The notes under the pieces were generated by a model that worked only from the letters and a program-made list of their open reading frames with translations, was not told the origin of the DNA and ran no database searches. Both the position numbers and the translations under genes were made by a program. Positions 4,776 through 5,754 of a DNA stretch of 5,754 bases are shown here, in pieces (position 1 is the stretch's first letter; every line of letters begins with the position of its first letter). This DNA is from an uncultured Coriobacteriales bacterium (GTDB lineage Bacteria; Actinomycetota; Coriobacteriia; Coriobacteriales; UMGS124), in the NCBI GenBank assembly GCA_903789505.1, contig CAIFEU010000156.1, positions 1 to 5,754 on the forward strand. Direction: 5' to 3'.

Positions 4776-5411
4776 ATGGTGGACGCGGTTCTCGAACGGG
4801 AGCGGCCAGTCGATGACGGGGAGTCGCAGGCAGGGGGAGGGCAAGGGCAAGAGACTGCCACGGCTTCCCCCCTTCCTCCGCCCGACTCGGAAGCGGCGGA
4901 AGGCATCATGAATGAGGGGCTGATCGGCACGCTCGAGCTCCCTGGGGGAGAGGGGGACTACCTCGTTGGAGATTCCAGGCAGACCCTAGGGCACGAACCC
5001 CTTGGGGACGAGGAGGAAGAGGAGGACCTGCGGGCCCTCGACATCGACGATCCGCATCAGCTCGGGAGACTGGGCGAGCTGATCGCCGTCCGCTATCTCA
5101 GGTCCGCTGGGTACGAGGTCCTCCAGCGCAACTGGCGGTGCAGGTCGGGTGAGGTCGACGTGGTCGCGCGCGACCTGAACCGGGACGAGACCGTTCTGGT
5201 CGAGGTCAAGACGAGGCGAAACGCCGACTGCAATCCCGAGGATGCCGTCGACGAGTCGAAGCTCGCGCGCTATCGCACCCTTTCGCTTGAATACCTGCTC
5301 GAGCACGAGTGCGTCTCATGCCTGCGCTTCGACGTCATTGCAATCGTCATCGCGCGGCCTGGCCTGGCACGCCTGAGGCATATCTTGGGCGCAAGCTCCT
5401 GGGACTCCTGA
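4776..5411 (+). CDS. yraN: YraN family (UPF0102) nuclease-fold protein with an acidic N-terminal extension
   Basis: The family has a restriction-endonuclease-like fold and sits near DNA uptake and recombination genes; its exact role is not established. From the ATG at 4776 the protein has 211 residues. The conserved domain occupies about 96-205: LGRLGELIAVRYLRSAGY, then QRNWRCRSGEVDVVARD, then VLVEVKTRR. It keeps the PD-(D/E)xK-like residues E126, D128, E143 and K145. Family members are usually about 115-130 residues, so roughly 90 residues are extra. That part is low-complexity and acidic, with Gly/Gln/Pro-rich stretches and GDEEEEEDLRALDIDD just before the domain. Starting at the ATG at 4908 would give 167 residues and remove only half of the extension. 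A GTG-type start at 4584 is open but its translation does not look conserved. comM starts one base after the stop, indicating translational coupling. Confidence 0.88.
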   Translation: MVDAVLERERPVDDGESQAGGGQGQETATASPLPPPDSEAAEGIMNEGLIGTLELPGGEGDYLVGDSRQTLGHEPLGDEEEEEDLRALDIDDPHQLGRLGELIAVRYLRSAGYEVLQRNWRCRSGEVDVVARDLNRDETVLVEVKTRRNADCNPEDAVDESKLARYRTLSLEYLLEHECVSCLRFDVIAIVIARPGLARLRHILGASSWDS

Positions 5412-5412
5412 G

Positions 5413-5754
5413 ATGTCTGCCCCGCTGAGCGTAACGACGGCGATGGTCTGGGGCATGTCGGCGCAGGTCGTCAATGTCGAGGTGAGCATGTCGGGCGGAC
5501 TTCCGGGCATCGTCATCGTGGGCAGACCTGACTCTTCGGTCATGGAATCGCGCTCCAGGGTGAGGTGCGCCATCCGCGCCTCGGGATTCAGGGTGCCCCG
5601 TGAGGCGGTGACCGTCAATCTCTCCCCAAGCGAGGTGCGTAAGTCGGGCACGGCGTTCGACCTTCCGATTGCGCTCGCCATCCTCGCCGCCTCCGGTCAG
5701 ATTTCTCGCAAGGGGCTCAGGGACTGCCTCGTCGTCGGCGAACTCTCGCTACAG
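5413..5754 (+). CDS. comM: ComM/YifB-family Mg-chelatase-like AAA+ ATPase, N-terminal part (truncated by window end)
   Basis: ComM is a hexameric helicase that promotes branch migration when incoming DNA is integrated during natural transformation; many non-competent bacteria also carry the gene. The 114 residues visible form the N-terminal ChlI/Lon-S5-like domain. The sequence begins with a family-typical segment (TTAMVWGMSAQVVNVEVSMS), then GLPGIVIVGRPDSSVMESRSRV, VTVNLSPSEVRKSGTAFDLPIALAILAASGQ and VVGELSL. Against the usual pattern, VGRPD replaces VGLPD and NLSPSEVRK replaces NLAPADLKK, both mild changes. The ATG at 5413 overlaps nothing but lies one base after the yraN TGA, with no good Shine-Dalgarno of its own, which supports coupled translation. 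The AAA+ core with Walker motifs lies beyond the window. The frame is open to the last base. Confidence 0.93.
   Translation, partial: MSAPLSVTTAMVWGMSAQVVNVEVSMSGGLPGIVIVGRPDSSVMESRSRVRCAIRASGFRVPREAVTVNLSPSEVRKSGTAFDLPIALAILAASGQISRKGLRDCLVVGELSLQ

Overview
The window is a stretch of high-GC bacterial chromosome carrying core housekeeping genes. The likely host is an actinobacterium, best guess class Coriobacteriia (Olsenella, Collinsella or Atopobium relatives). That guess rests on four things: base composition, the order rplS-rnhB-yraN-comM typical of Gram-positive and actinobacterial chromosomes, pyruvate phosphate dikinase, and a long-form RNase HII. It is an inference from gene content and remembered family sequences, not from a search.

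Layout. Positions 1-263 hold the 3' end of a pyruvate phosphate dikinase gene (ppdK), including its catalytic cysteine motif. A 246-base gap follows, with a perfect 15-bp hairpin and a structured leader, then dgt (510-1574), an HD-domain dNTP triphosphohydrolase. A gene on the minus strand (1842-2906) converges on dgt. It encodes a single-span membrane protein with a zinc ribbon, a FIVAR-like helical region and a probable OB-like C-terminal domain. A hairpin at 1716-1749 sits between the two and can serve as a terminator for both.

A divergent intergenic region (2907-3203) carries a good sigma-70-type promoter for rplS, plus a direct repeat and inverted repeats nearer the minus-strand gene. 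rplS (3204-3545, ribosomal protein L19) ends in a textbook intrinsic terminator. After it come rnhB (3668-4507, RNase HII), a 268-base gap, yraN (4776-5411, nuclease-fold protein with a long acidic N-terminal extension), and comM/yifB (from 5413, running off the window). yraN and comM are separated by one base and are probably translationally coupled.

The genes share broad themes: translation (L19), nucleotide-pool and genome maintenance (Dgt, RNase HII) and DNA uptake or recombination (ComM, perhaps YraN). Nothing here looks like a defence island, a mobile element, a CRISPR array or a new multi-gene system. No tRNA or rRNA gene was recognised. All four gaps between genes are under 300 bases. 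The least conventional items are the minus-strand zinc-ribbon membrane protein with an internal lipobox-like motif, the extended YraN, and several leader hairpins.
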